64,000 bases of DNA. Origin: Rhyzopertha dominica (lineage: Eukaryota; Arthropoda; Insecta; Coleoptera; Bostrichidae). Positions 34,865-48,099 of this stretch are shown here, one piece after another (within the stretch, counting starts at the first letter, position 1; each line of letters begins with the position of its first letter). Location: the NCBI GenBank assembly GCA_025024175.1, contig QCXZ01000041.1:37009786-37073785 (forward strand), written 5' to 3'. The translations under genes were made by a program, and so were the position numbers. The notes under the pieces are model-generated. The model was not told where the DNA came from. It saw nothing but the letters and a program-made list of their open reading frames with translations, and searched no databases.

Positions 34865-37809
34865 CAGTGGTGGCCCGTTGCCCTCCGAATTGGAAGGAGG
34901 CTCAGTACTATTCCCCTAACCTTAGAACATAACGATTTACGGCTACAATATATTCAACTTTTATAGCCTGTTACATCCTACAAATACAAAATACGACTAT
35001 TATTTTTTTATATTAAGTTCGGGGATACTGACGATGAAAGTCTTCGTTTGTAGATATTTCCCTACCAAAGTAACCCGCTACAGACAATATTGTAGCAAAA
35101 TTTTCTTTTAGTTAGTAACAATCAGTGGAAATTTTGCCAAATACTTATATATTTAGTAATAGTAGTAACCGTTTATAGAAGAACCTATTATTAATGGCAT
35201 GTTTTCATGCATGACGCAAAGGTAAATAATGATAAATTTGTCTCGGAAGTTATTGTTGCTGCCAATACATTTTCAGTATTTCACTATTTTCTATGTTCTG
35301 TGATTTATTTATTATATTTGCATACAACAAGAAAATATACAGAAATAGACATAGGCTACTTCGTACAAGCCAACAAGACAATGCTGCAATCTACTATGTT
35401 TGCTACAAATGTACTATAGCCGCAACATAGATTGTGGACGCACAGCAAAAATCCAAAATTCCCGTATGTAAGGAAATATAAGTACTAGTGGAATAGTGTG
35501 GTAACCAGAGCAACGAGACCTAGCAGCAGTATAAAACCATTGGACGTCTATACTCAGACTAATAAGATATGCTCACGAGCAGCCGGCAACATTGGTGAAT
35601 GACGTCAATCCGTAATTAGGGCGATAACTGATAAGTATCATCCTAGGTGACTACATTTTTTGACATTTTACAAAATAGGCAGTAGTCACGTCTGACATCA
35701 TGCATCAACCGGACAACAATGCGTTCGCCCTAGTGAGCTAGGCTGTTCACATAACAGCCCGGCATATAGAGTTTTTTCTCTCGACGCCTACGTCACAAAA
35801 TCGGTCCGCTTCGCAAAGAACTCCCATATACTCATTTAGTAGCCGTGTGCACTTATTAACAAAAGAATAGTAGAAAACTGTTAAAGACCGTTCATTGAGC
35901 AGTGTTCTATACTTAAAGGTATTTAATAATACACATCTAAGCTTACTGCAACATCTATTTACTTTATAGTCTGTATTACAATGAGTAAATGAAAACATCT
36001 TCCCGGCGATAATTCCCTGACTTATTATTAAAAAGGACGATGTTAGGACACGTTCGTAGACATCAAAAGATAAAAAGTCGCTAATTTACCAATTGTTTAA
36101 AGTTTTTTTGATATTTTTTCATAAAGTATGGAATATTAAGCAATCGCTAGCTCTACAAATCAATACGAATCATGTGAATAAGAAATAGGTAACTAAAATG
36201 TACATGTCAAAATTCCTCGTTTGCAGAGTGTTCAAATTTCTTAATTTTATCACTTGTTTTAGTAGCATTAGTATAATTTAAAATAAGAAGTCCGTATTTA
36301 ATTTTGGTCTTTATGTTGAGTCAAATCTCGATGCTAAATTTTATTTCAGTCGCTTGAAGTCTACTGAAGAAGTAAAAAAAATTCTTAGGGCGTAAGTAGC
36401 ATTGCGGTACCTATATACATACAGTTGAAAGTAAACGTGTTGGGACACTGATAAATATCTACGTTTTTTTCTAATTAAGCTTTTTTCGAAGACATTACTG
36501 TCTGAACTTTGTTCGTCTGGAGGTCTGTCTCATAATGGATCAGGATAGTTGGATATGTCCTGGCCTATCGATGATTAACATGTATTTTTTTTGCTTTCTA
36601 AATATAAGAAATTAAATACGTCTCGACGATACAAGTAAAATGTGTTAGATTTTCGCTGAAATAGCTTTTTTAATCTTGTTTAATATTACTAGGTACATTT
36701 TTGCGCTCTGCGTTTTATATTCATTTTCTTAAAAGTTTGCGCTATGTTAAGTTTATTTATATGTATATTTAATTACTTTATGATAGTTTCTTTCTATTTT
36801 ATCTGTCTGTTACATTATCTACATTGATCCAATGATATATCTATGTGCCATAGTACTTACTGTTACGTGCTTCCAAATTAAACAACCCATGGGTTGGATT
36901 CACTTTATTTGACATACGATTTCTGTCACTTAAGTCCCTATTTCTGTACGGGCTCTTTAAGCAGTCAATAAATAGTGGTACTATCTACAAAGGTCGGAGA
37001 TTCGTATGATGATAATAGTTTTTGTACTTGAGCATTTTAGCACGAGATCTTGGATTGTCTATTTTATTTACTCATTTAAACATCTGTCTGAATAAAATAC
37101 GGTTACTTTGAAGTAATCTCTATGATGTTAGTTGTTTAATTTGTTTTACGTATGAGGTACACATACTGGATTTTTATTTTGGATTGGTAAATTCATGAAT
37201 TACATTGCCTGATTTATTATGACAGATGACTACAGATTATTTACAATTTCCCATCTGCACAATTATTATTATTATCAAGGATTTTGTGCGATCGCCAGCC
37301 ATGTTTGAACGTTTCGCGTCATAACTAGATTCAAGCTTAGCCCTTATTTACCTACTGATAACTAGTGTTGATAGTTTTGTGCTCTACAAAAAGTGTAATA
37401 CGAGAAGAGACAAGTCAAGGCAAGTTATGCTTTTCTTGAAACGTTAAGCAATGTTATGTTTATTTATTAAATAACCGCTTAAACAATCATCAAGATGATT
37501 TTTCTTAAGGGCATGCCAGACATGCCATATAAAGAACTGCGTCGCGCAATTATTATTCAATTATTCGCGAACTGTATATTAGACAGAGCGAGGTAAAGTG
37601 CTGCACGCAGCCACTGCAGAAAATGGAACCGGTCTTGTGACGTCCCGTTCGCCACCTGCCGGAATGTTGTTATGAACGACCTAGTAGTGAGCATATCTTG
37701 GTTGCTTAAGTTTGCACAAGAAAATTACATACATATGATACATATTAATTAAATTTAATTTTCTTTCGGAGGGCCACGCCCCAGAGTCCTCCTTCAGAAG
37801 CCGCCACTG
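34865..37809. mobile_element. Possible hAT-like non-autonomous element
   Basis: Starts CAGTGGTGGCCCGTTGCCCT (34865) and ends, read inverted, CAGTGGCGGCTTCTGAAGGA (37809). Both ends contain GCCCTCCGAA and GGAGG blocks. The termini look hAT-like, but the eight bases outside each end do not match, so the two ends may belong to different copies. No transposase frame is seen. It encloses the second X-box cassette at 35.5 kb. Confidence 0.3.
35428..35560 (+). promoter_or_regulatory. Repeated X-box plus TATA cassette, copy 2
   Basis: GTAACCAGAGCAAC (35501-35514) again matches the RFX X-box consensus exactly although its two central bases differ from copy 1. TATAAAA (35530-35536) follows after the same 15-bp spacing. 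Both motifs kept in diverged flanks hints at constraint, or simply a shared transposon promoter. Confidence 0.35.
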
Positions 37810-38039
37810 CCACAAATAACTGCGGAAGTATAATAAAAAATCATTTTGTTGATCACATAATAAGTAATTTCTTTAATTACTATTCCTGAAACATATAATA
37901 ATAAAAACTCCAATAATGTTCGATATACGATAGATACAAAAATAAAAAATCCAGGCTTGCCAATTTGCTAATTGACATCTGCTATATATCTAATCAATAC
38001 TTATTACGATAAAATATTTATAGAGTACCTAAATGTAAT

Positions 38040-38740
38040 AGCACTGCCTGAGTACCGACCTCCAATTTCGAATTCTACAACGAGGTGCCACAATTTACAA
38101 TGTATACCATTAGGCTATTATCTTACAGCAGAAGCACATTTAAAAGATATTCTGCATTACCCCACCGAACTCGCATTTGGTGGCGGCAACACTTTTCACC
38201 CGATTGTGAGCAAATGATTTTCCGGTTTCGCCGAAACCACGCATCCATTAACTCCGGCCGGACGAACTTTCCAAATGGATGACCATTCCTACTAACGCGA
38301 CCCCGAAACGGATGCATTTAGCCAAATATAAATACGTCATTTGTATCACCGGCGCAGGATTGTGTGGGTGTGACGAACCACGAGGTCACATCAATCTTTT
38401 CTGAATACTAATGGACTTTATCAACTGAAAACGTTGAAAAAACAGACACGGGCGATCTGTGTTTTTAAGCCGCTTTCCAATTTCCGAACATGCACACCTG
38501 CCCGAGATCCATAGCGCGCTGCAATAACCACGCTGCCATCAAACCACCGGAAATTATTGTTTGACTACTGCAGGATTAAGCCAAACGACCGGGCAGGAAA
38601 TGTATTTTTACTACATCGAGATTTTCCAAGACGTGGATCTACTCCAGAGTGTGAGGAATTAAGCCACAGCTCCAACGTCATGACGGTTTAAAGGGCATAA
38701 TCAGAATTAATCAAGCCGTACTAGTCATCTCAGAAGCACA
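38040..38740. other. GC-richer non-coding island, including inverted duplicate half 1
   Basis: Complex, moderately GC-rich sequence. The segment 38179-38283 (TTTTCCGGTTTCGCCGAAAC, CATCCATTAAC.CCGG, CTTTCCAAATGGA) is matched in inverse orientation at 41971-42084. Overlapping frames on both strands (37972-38317) show no domain. Confidence 0.35.
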
Positions 38741-39179
38741 AACCGTATCTGCTTAAAACATAAATTGGAATTTCCACGTAATAACTAAAAGGGTGTACAT
38801 AGAACATATAATATGAATACGTTGACTAATTTAATAAAGCTACAAAGCTAAAGAAAAAACATCAAACGGTCTTAGGTCAGTTGATTGATTATAATTGAAA
38901 ATGAAACTGCTAGAGTATTGTCAGTTATCTCTATTTTACATCAGCAGTATAAAAAGACTAATTTGTGAACAGTCTGAGTTCTGACATTCTGACGTTCATG
39001 ACCACGTCGTTTTGTTAATTTTAATTAATAAGTTTAATAAAAATTATTGAAGAAACATAGATCCATTAAAGAAAAAACGTAGGTATTTGGTTATTCAGTA
39101 ATTGTTCGTTTTGCGGTCTCCATCAATTTCTTTCGATACGTGAAGGAAGAGATTTTAGTTAGGATAATCAGAACACTTA

Positions 39180-39850
39180 TAGGGTTCTCGTCTAATTTAC
39201 TGGCTTGATAAAAGAAAGAAGGCAATATGTGCAATATGACGGTTTGAGGTCAAAGGAATACTTGGCTACTTCGAAAGACCCGCGAGGCTTTCACTTAAGG
39301 ACCCTTTTATTTTTAATAATAATAATTGGCGATTCACCAACAGATATAAAACCTTATTTTTGCCGACGATTTGAAACTATATTTAGAAATAGAGTCCATG
39401 AATTATTGTTCCAACTTACAGAGCGTGTCGAAAACGGTTACTTAATGTTATGCTGAAAATTTCCTAAAATTGAATGTATATAACGTGACTAAATATCTTT
39501 TCGTAGAAAGCAAAATCCGTTAGCATTTGAATAGGCAAAAATGGTAGTGTGATAGGAAAAACTGTAAAAGTAAAGGATCTGCTGACCACGTTGCGCAGGT
39601 TGTTAAGTATGCCTCAAAACTTTTTGTGCCAGAAACTGGGATAATTTTACAAGCAGCACAACGTTTAAATTAGTATTTGAAAAAATTCTGCTTCGTGGGA
39701 AGCATTTTAATTAGTGTATTTCATTTAGAGTTACTGGAGGTCAGAAGAAATTGTTTTGCCTAAAGAATTTTATATGATATATTCCACATCAAAATAGTTT
39801 GTACTGTATTACTTGTCTACATTTAATTTTTACCCTGAAACAAAAAAAGG
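39180..39850 (+). pseudogene. Jockey-type LINE reverse transcriptase relic
   Basis: The frame 39205-39456 encodes QYVQYDGLRSKEYLATS then LRTLLFLIIIIGDSPTDIKP, matching the LINE RT block that normally reads GVPQGS.LGPLLF...INDLP. One frame away, at 39358, FADDLKLYL is the F/YADD catalytic box. Beyond it the order of the family continues in pieces: an ENFLKLNV block, a K.NPLAF block near 39510, and an RNWDNFTSST block near 39640. Stops and frameshifts break it throughout. Only the RT palm and thumb region is left; 5' truncation is usual for LINEs. Confidence 0.75.
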
Positions 39851-40497
39851 CTCGTAGATGGTTTGGGGTTTATATTTAAAGTAATCGCTCCAGTGGAGGG
39901 CCAATAACAAATAACGTTTAAAATATTATTTGATACAAGCACTAACTATCAAAACAAGGAAATCATAATCATTTATTGTCAACGANCGTATAGTAGGTAT
40001 ATTTAATGAGAGTTTAAATCCAGTTTTGAATACCGNAAAATATTGTTTAATTCCTATTATAATAGATGCTATTATGGAAGCAAGTTTAAGCTTCACTATT
40101 GTGACTGTTAATGCTATTACTAAAATCTTTTACATGTTAATACTGCCTACCTTAAACATCGTCTTACATTCATTCACACAAAGATAAGGAAATTACGTCA
40201 AATACTTGGATATAATTGTCGTTATTCAGAATTAATCCTAGGCCTCGAATAGAATTGCTGTCAAACAATAAGATTCACTTTCTATGACGGACTATAGATA
40301 CTGGATAAGGATAATTAGGCTAGGTGCTAGAATATTCAGTACGATGTGGAATGTAACATCTGTTTAAGGGACATTACAAGATTTAGACTCCTAATGCTCT
40401 TAAGAGTGGCAAAGTATATAGCTTGGTATATAGTTACGACACCTGCCTATCTTGAAAGGGCTGAAGTATAGAGATAAGTGCTTTAATGTAATGTAAC

Positions 40498-40572
40498 TAT
40501 AAAACCCCAACCTGGGAACCAAAACGGGCTCATTCTTATCTTAGACTAGTAGTGTTAGGATTCATAAATAAA
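40498..40572 (+). promoter_or_regulatory. TATA / initiator / poly(A) signal arrangement, possible solo LTR
   Basis: TATAAAA (40498-40504) is followed about 31 bp later by an initiator-like CTCATTC and by AATAAA (40567-40572). This compact order is typical of a retrotransposon LTR (U3-R). I could not fix LTR ends or a target duplication. Confidence 0.25.
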
Positions 40573-41960
40573 ATTTTTGTCAATAATAATATTCACTTTA
40601 CACAGCAAACGGATCTTTAGGATATAATAAACGCAAGCGTATACAACGCTTTGAACTGCACAGAACACTTATTTGTCTTCATACAAGGTTAATTGCCTCC
40701 GCCGGATTTCTTCTTATGGGACACTAATAGATGAGGTGTACAAACGCAAACCACGTGATCTGGACACATTTTTAAGCTTTCAATTTCTAGAAATGTTACT
40801 TTCTAGATCAGAAAAAGCTGCTCTATAGAAGACAGTAGAAGGTAACCACTAGACATATTGTTTTAGTAACCAAGAATTTGAAACCAATAATATTTTTTAA
40901 ACTTGCGAAATATCTATGAACAAATTTTTTATTTCTGTTTTTTTAGGAGCGATGGAGCTGACGGAGACGATTAATATTTCTTTCTATAATTCAATTCTGA
41001 ATGCGTATCAAATTACGTGGAATTAATTCCCAAGAACTGTTGCACCTAAACTAAAGCTTCTTTTTCGTGGACATCCCTCAGCCTCTTTCTTGTAGATACG
41101 TATTGTAAACAAGACGATAATTCTAATAATTGGCTATACTTGAATACATTATTTCAACCATAAAACAGATAGAGGCGGTTTTTTAATATATGATTAAACG
41201 TTTAGTTGTTACAGAAGCATGCAATAATACATCCAGGCATCGTTATATCCAACGACGTGTTGCGAACAGAAATACGATAATTAATTAATTAATTTTAATA
41301 AATCAACAACCTTTCCTGAAATAGTAACAAAATGGAAGAAAAGCTGGTTACATAAATTAATACCACTTCAGCATATAGATGTTTTATTACATATAAAGCA
41401 CTTGGACATTCGTTATTATTGCGCAGTTTCCGTCCGTGATTGATGAAATGTTTATAGCCCCTTTAATATTATTACAAAGACCTACCCGTATGCTAAGGTT
41501 TACCCAGCTTCTAGCCGTTTTTCATTCTTCATACGGCTATTCGGATTCACTGTGCATAACGATACTTTTATAAATCATCAGTAGATACCATAGTACCTTA
41601 ACTAACAACAAACCATATCTGAGAATTATTGTTCATTTATTTGTTATTTAGCTTGGATACTAATTCCTCAGCTTAAAAAACTAGGGAACCTAAAGCATTT
41701 AGCTATCTTTATCTTTGCAAGGTTAAAAGCGTGGCAGCAAAAGACTCCCCCAAAAAAGCACAGAAACATGCGGTATTGTTGTTATTACATTAACTAAAAT
41801 TACCATTTGCAAGCCAATCATTCAATTTCAGCCATGTCGCGTTTTTCGCAAAATTTAGCGGATTCTGAAACATTACTCTGTTTTCCTACAACATAATTCG
41901 TCACAAAAAAGGACGCCAACGAAAAAATACATTTGCATTATTCATTCCTGTGACAGATTA
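40573..41960. other. AT-rich stretch, nothing recognised
   Basis: No coding region, RNA gene or clear repeat. Ambiguous bases occur just upstream at 39986 and 40036. Confidence 0.3.
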
Positions 41961-42200
41961 GCAGGAACAGACCTCCATTTGGAAAGTCCAGTCGTCCGGC
42001 GTTAATGGACGATGGTTTCGGCAAAACCGGAAAATAATTTACTCCACAATCGAGTGAAAAGTGTTACACACATCAAAAGCCACCGGGTCACGAGAGAATT
42101 TCCATTTAGCCTATGTGTAGCAATGAACCCGCAACATGTCGAACGCTTTTTACCATCAACCTCATTTCCATATTACTAATGGACAAACTTGAAGCGGAGC
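41961..42200. other. GC-richer island with inverted duplicate half 2
   Basis: 41971-42084 is the inverse counterpart of 38179-38283, with roughly 80% identity by eye; similarity may extend weakly toward 41920. No coding frame. Confidence 0.35.
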
Positions 42201-44800
42201 TATGATACCTTGATGTCAATTTAGTTCATTTTAGCACTTACTGAGACGATTAATATTCATTGCAGGTTATTTTATTTGTTTCCTTATAAAATTTTGCAAG
42301 GATAGGTTTGTTTAGTATAGTAGATAAAAAAGTTATATTCAAGTTACATATTCCGTGGCTTGTTAATGATCATGGGGTATTGACATCATTTATCGCATAA
42401 CAAATATTTGTTTACTTTTTTGGTAACGAATATTTTTAATATTTTGTCAATGGGCTTAGATTTATTATATCGAAGCATATCCAAGCTATAAAAGCGGTGT
42501 GTATTTCCTTATTTTTAATACAAATTGAAGTAGTATTATCAATTGTTTTATTCCATTGTATTTACGTACTAAGTGCAATTACCGTTGATACATTTCTTAT
42601 AATTTCAAGGATATGCAACATGATAGTTTTTCGACACCATGCGGTATGGGGAACATACATTCATTTAGTTGCTTACAGTAAAAACTGTAGTTAATTTTAC
42701 CCCACTAATATCTATTGTGTATCAGGGTATATTCACGCATTTATTTTTTTAATTTTTAATTAGGTTTTTCATCAGTATCAGTTACCAAGGGTGGAGTATT
42801 GTTCTAGTCGATTATACGGAGGAAAAATTCTCTTAAGACGTAGGTGTTTGGCAGACGCCAATCAGCAGGTTTTATTAGATAAGCAAGCTAGGAATCGGTG
42901 TACAACCGCCTTCATTGCGGGATAACCAGTGCCCCCACTGTATTTCAAAACATGACATAACAAACGTTCTGTAATATTATATTTAACATATGTTAAAGTT
43001 ACATGTATGAGTTTCAACGATTATAATGAGATTTAATTCTGTAGATTACCAGAAGTTATACGTTGTCAATACATTGATTGCAAGTAAGAACGAATACCTT
43101 GAATTTGGCATATTGTTTCCAAACTCTGTAAATTCCTTTACTTTGGACATGATCTGAGTACTTTGGTGTCAAGTTTTCTTTAGTGTTTTTTCGTCTGACA
43201 GACGTCCTTTCCAAGCAGATTGACTACTCAAAAATTGCAATAGCACCGCGAAATTTTTGTTGAAATTTAATGCCTTTACATTCACTATTAGGAACTGATT
43301 CCGACAGTTTCTAAAATATAGCGGGATTAACATTTAACTGAAGCACCTTACAACCCTCAAAGGCACAAACAAGCAAAAAGCATGGTAAATATAATAAAAA
43401 GTGCAATTTTGAAAGGAAAAGGAGAAGGTTGTATTTCGATTTTACCATTGTAGGTTAACCAAAATAAGAAACAGAAAAGGTATTGCACAAGGTAAAGTTT
43501 TGGGAATATTTAGAAAACGTAAGTGCATGCAGGAAGTGCACAGGATATGGAAAAGGCACAAAGAACTAAAATTGTAAAGATTTTTAGTTTACACCTATAA
43601 TCTTTGTCAAAGAGAAGAGCCTTATAATATCATCGGACATGTGTTCAAGCAAAATAACTAACTACCTACTAGATATACACGAACTACTTCGTAATGAAAA
43701 CCTTCAAAATAGCCTTCCAAATATCATAGATTAATACGTAAGAATGAAAAGATATAAATAGGTATAAAGCTTGACAAAATACTCGTACTTTAACGCTAGA
43801 TTAAAGTAAATAAGAGCAGTTGTTGCATATTAATGTATTCCTTGTTGTCTATAATTTTCTGATATTTATTTAGCAATAATCTTATAGTAGTAAAGAATAA
43901 ATTTACTTGATTATTTATTTCCTTATATCCTAAAAAAATATATAAAAAGTTCCAAACCATGTGAACCGCAAGGAGAGCTTAAGTATTAAACACGACAGTC
44001 CACACGCGTGCATTTACACTAATACATGGTCCCTGTTTAGATTATACTAGTTCAATGAGCATTCGTACTTACTTCGTAAGTTTAAAGTTAAGAGCATTTT
44101 GTAAATTTACAATTTGGTAATACACCAAGATATGCATGCATGTGTATAGTAGAATACATTTTAGCCTTACTGTACCTGATCTTAGCATAAGGTAAGAGGA
44201 TGTCATTAAAATACCAGCTTACACTCTGAAAAATGTCTTACTTGTGTTGACAAATTTTTAATTGTTAATATGAAATTTTTGCATGAACATAGAGAAATTG
44301 CTGTTTGTAATAAGCTTTTGTTATCAAATCCTTGTAATTACTCACTTTTACTCTAAATACTATATTGTTGTGGCAGCAGCATATTAGTAATTCGAACAAA
44401 TCATACCGCTTGTCAGCTTCAGTGATGAACGTTATAATCCGAGTCGGTAAATATCGGTACAAAACGTGCCCTGTTCGTTAGCATCAGCATAATGTCTTTG
44501 TCGTATTCCTTTCGTTGTAAACCATAAACATGTGATTTCGCCATTTTGGTTTTCGTTTTACAGCTTTCAGTGTATGGTGGTGTCCCACACACTTGGATAA
44601 ATACACGGTAAGTACACTTTATTCGGTAATTATTTTGTTACCATCAAAGTTGATTGAAGTATTCTTGGGAAGAATATGTCAATCAACGGTCTCAAGTTGT
44701 AGCTAGACTATTTGATAGGTTAAGCTAACCTATAAGACCACAAAAACGTTATACACAAGATAGCTTTGTTAAACTATATTTGATCATTTTTACAGAGTGT
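42201..44800. other. AT-rich stretch, nothing recognised
   Basis: Open frames at 42497-42694 and on the complement of 44265-44462 look like chance frames. No clear repeat. Confidence 0.35.
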
Positions 44801-44807
44801 ATCTACT

Positions 44808-44955
44808 GCAGGGCTGCTTTGCTCCGTAATAACGATCATGGCGGAATATGACAAGTTTACGGAATCATGGAATATATTTTGCAGCAGGACTGCTTTGCTT
44901 CCCGATAACGATCATAGCGGAATATAAGACATTCTGGAAACCATGGGATCTTGGT
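44808..44955. repeat. Two-copy tandem duplication, ~73-bp unit
   Basis: Unit 1 (44808-44880) and unit 2 (44881-44955) share GCAGG.CTGCTTTGCT, ATAACGATCAT.GCGGAATAT and GGAA.CATGG in order. The open frame 44848-45036 spans the junction and has no recognised domain. Confidence 0.75.
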
Positions 44956-46533
44956 ATTGCACACGTACATAAATTATTCTTGGTGAGATTTATTTTACTT
45001 TATTTATTGGAACCAGTTTTACATTTACTGAAATAATTCGAATATATTTCATTCATATAATGGGGATATCTTACTTTTGCAAATACCTACAGGTTATGTA
45101 AAAAGTTGCATAGGGAAGAAAGAACGAATGATATTAGGTACAACATTTATTTGCAATAATATCGGCGCTTCAGTTTCAGATGTTAGAAATTTTTAAATAT
45201 CTAAAATGTTCCAAAAGAATAAACAATTAGAATAGTATAACAGCTAATCTAAACACACATTGATGTTGATCTAAATCGTGAATCATGTCTATGCTGTGCA
45301 CAACATGAGCAAATATTGTTATACATCATATATATTATCATTGGCTTTCTCTTTTCTAAGGAATTTTTTAGTCTACTGAGGCGTATGGCTTAAGTTTCTG
45401 CATGACAGACTAAAGATAACAGAGGTAGTTTAAATTTTTTTAACCATTATTGAACATTGTTAAAAAGCAAAAGTGTTTTTATTAAATTCGTTACTTAATA
45501 GTCTGACCAATAATAACCAGTAACTAAAGGTTACTTCATATTGCGTTTATAGGATATTGCTTATATGAGTTGATGTGTTTGTTGATATTAGGCAATATGG
45601 AATATTTGAAAACTGTTACTAATTTTTTTTTCAGTTGTTCCCATAGTGCTCATACATAATAGACATGGGCACTATATGCTTAATTTTTACTTAAAAGAAA
45701 TAATAAGTTAAAGATTATACCCTCCTTGTCCGAAATCTTAATATTTTTGTATCATTTTAGGGACTTGAAGAGTTGCAGAGGACAAGTTTACAACCAACTC
45801 ATTACTATAGGAGATTATCTAGATAATATTCCAGATAGTTAAGTAAGTGTGAATTATTTATTTATTATATTTTGTATCTTTTACAGTCACGAAAGTTTCC
45901 AACAATATTTGTTAAATTTTAAGTATTTGGAATATTCCTCTTATTCAGTATGTTATGTTAGGAATTTCAACAGTAATGTAAGATAGTATCGCAAGCCATT
46001 AGAATAAATAAGTACACTTAAGTTTTGTTACATTTTGAAGAGAGGTTTTGTTTTATTGTTGAACGTCTTTATACTGTTAAATATTTGGAGCACTTGTATG
46101 TTTTTTAGATTAAGAAAAGTTAAATTTTGTGTTTTATAGACTTCTGATGAGTGTATTCCCATATCTACTAATAAGTAAATAAAAAAATTTATTTTTTGTT
46201 TGAATGTAAAAGTTTTATAATAAATCAGGTTCTTTAAAAAACATGTTTTTATTATTGTTACATCGTTCCTGTTCGAGATAATTATTTATTTGCCTAGCAG
46301 GCTTTTTGGTTTCAGAAGAAAACTTCTGTTATTACTGTTTTTATTTATTTATTAATAGGTACACAAGGTTAACAATAACAATAATAATATTAATAAAGTA
46401 TGTGCTATTTATATTGTTTGTTACATAATGTACATAGACATAAATGCACAAAATGTTCAGATATGAAACCTTATCTCTAGATCTTATATATGAAGAAAGC
46501 GATAAAAGCAGTTATAAGTTTATTTTATTTTAT

Positions 46534-46593
46534 TAGTATTATTATTATTATCATTATTACTACTACTATTATTATTATTATTATTATTATTAT
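46534..46593. repeat. (ATT)n microsatellite
   Basis: About 60 bp of ATT/ATC/ACT trinucleotides, pure ATT over the last 30 bp. Confidence 0.9.
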
Positions 46594-46757
46594 CCTTATG
46601 CCGTGAGAGCATAATTTGCAATTACGACTAGTTTATCACTCCTGGTAACTGGTCATCTATATAAGCAATAAGAAAATGCAGAACTTATTCAGAGTGTACA
46701 AGCACTGCTTATAATAGTACCTTTCAATGTTATTTGCATAGCAAGCATTGTTTGTAG

Positions 46758-47199
46758 TGATTATAAGACGTATTTAAATGAGTTTTTCTAGCAAATATAT
46801 TTCCGAAAAGTATTGCCAGCTTTGGCCGAGAATTGAACCAGGAACTTTTTCATTGCTAATCAAATGTTTTAACCCCTAATCATCAAAGCCGTATTCAAAT
46901 TACAGGTGAAAATGGCATGTATATGTTAAAGTTTATAATATATAATGCTATTGAACTCCATCTAGCGCTTTTATAGCTGAGTTACTCGTCGCTCGTTATT
47001 TGCGAGCTTCAGAGCAGATCAGTAGCTAATTAGAACCCAAAATTATATTACATCATCATAGCCCTATTCAAATTCCAGGTCCAAGTGGCATATATGCAGC
47101 GGTTAGCACATTTGACAAGCAATAAAAAGGAACCCGGGTTCAATTCCAGGTCAATAAATATATTTTCCTGAAAACACAATTATATACGTCTTATAATCA
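46758..47199. repeat. Inverted-repeat element with tRNA-like (SINE) halves
   Basis: The ends TGATTATAAGACGTAT and ATACGTCTTATAATCA are inverted copies. Inside, each half carries a tRNA-like head facing the other: on the plus strand GCGGTTAGCACATTTGACAA followed by an exact B box GGTTCAATTCC (47137-47147); on the minus strand GGTTCAATTC (46839-46830) preceded by a matching CATTTGATTAGCAATG. A CAAATTCCAGGT / CAAATTACAGGT block also repeats directly near 46898 and 47070. This may be two oppositely oriented SINEs or a MITE that captured a tRNA-like sequence. Confidence 0.5.
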
Positions 47200-47459
47200 T
47201 TATTAACCTTTATTGATACTGTTTATAGTACAATTCAATGTTACATGCATGACAATGTTAAGCGTATTCGTAAATTAGTTACATAATTTTGATTTAGTGT
47301 TTATTTCATTGTCTTGATGAAGTACTGCCAACTAAATTATGTATTATTCATGATCACTCGATTGCTTACTAGAAAATAATAACGCCCACGGTATTTCTAG
47401 CATATTTATTGACAAAAGTTCTGAGTTGGACATAAGAAAACAAGTGTCAACTTTAAAAC

Positions 47460-48060
47460 AAAACCCTCACTGTTAACTCTCGACATCCCTAGTAAACTTG
47501 GGAACTGCAGTTATCTGTTCTTCACTCATTCAATCGTGCTTTGCCCAAGGCGACTCGGATGTACGTCTACTGAGCATCCGCTGCGAAAAGAAACAGTTTC
47601 CAAAGTTTGCGCTTCGAACAATCGTCAAAGGGCCGCATTCGCAAAGAGGTACCGTGTGTGCAGAAAACTTTATAATTTGAGAATCGATAACAAATATTAG
47701 AGCTTGTGACCCTGCTTTGAAATGCATACTGTTTTATTCACATGCGGGTCGGAGCTGTTTACTCAATCATCGCGAATACGTAAGTGGAACTTTGCGGACA
47801 ACTTTGCCCGTTTTGCCCGCGGTGTTCACCGGAGCAATACAGACAATAGCGCGTGATTTCGAGCAAGCCATGTTCAACTGCACATTCGAAATGATCAGTG
47901 GAGCTCGTTTACGATTATGGACGAGCACGCGGTTGCCCCATCGTGCATGCGGAGCTGTTCAGGTAGATTGGTTCGCTCTGATGGGAATGTTAGTTTTGCA
48001 GGTTATGTGGTTGGATGTATATTTGCGAAATGCTTGTGTTTGATTTCTAGTTATCTCACG
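47460..48060. other. GC-richer non-coding island
   Basis: The plus-strand frame 47717-48043 (108 codons) overlaps others on both strands (47498-47727, 47917-48150), so none is convincing. Possibly conserved non-coding DNA. Confidence 0.25.
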
Positions 48061-48099
48061 ATGACAATGCAAGTAGGGCAACTACGAACTGTTTGGATA

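Noticed and set aside
34865..37809. Certain full-length hAT transposon
   Set aside because: The ends are hAT-like but the flanking 8-mers differ and no transposase is present, so it is listed only as possible.
46300..46330. Exon-like patches in AT-rich DNA at 45-50 kb
   Set aside because: No sustained frame, no paired splice sites and no domain beyond the pogo trace at 50.4 kb.
47717..48043. 108-codon plus-strand open frame
   Set aside because: Overlaps competing frames on both strands and has no recognisable domain or splice context.
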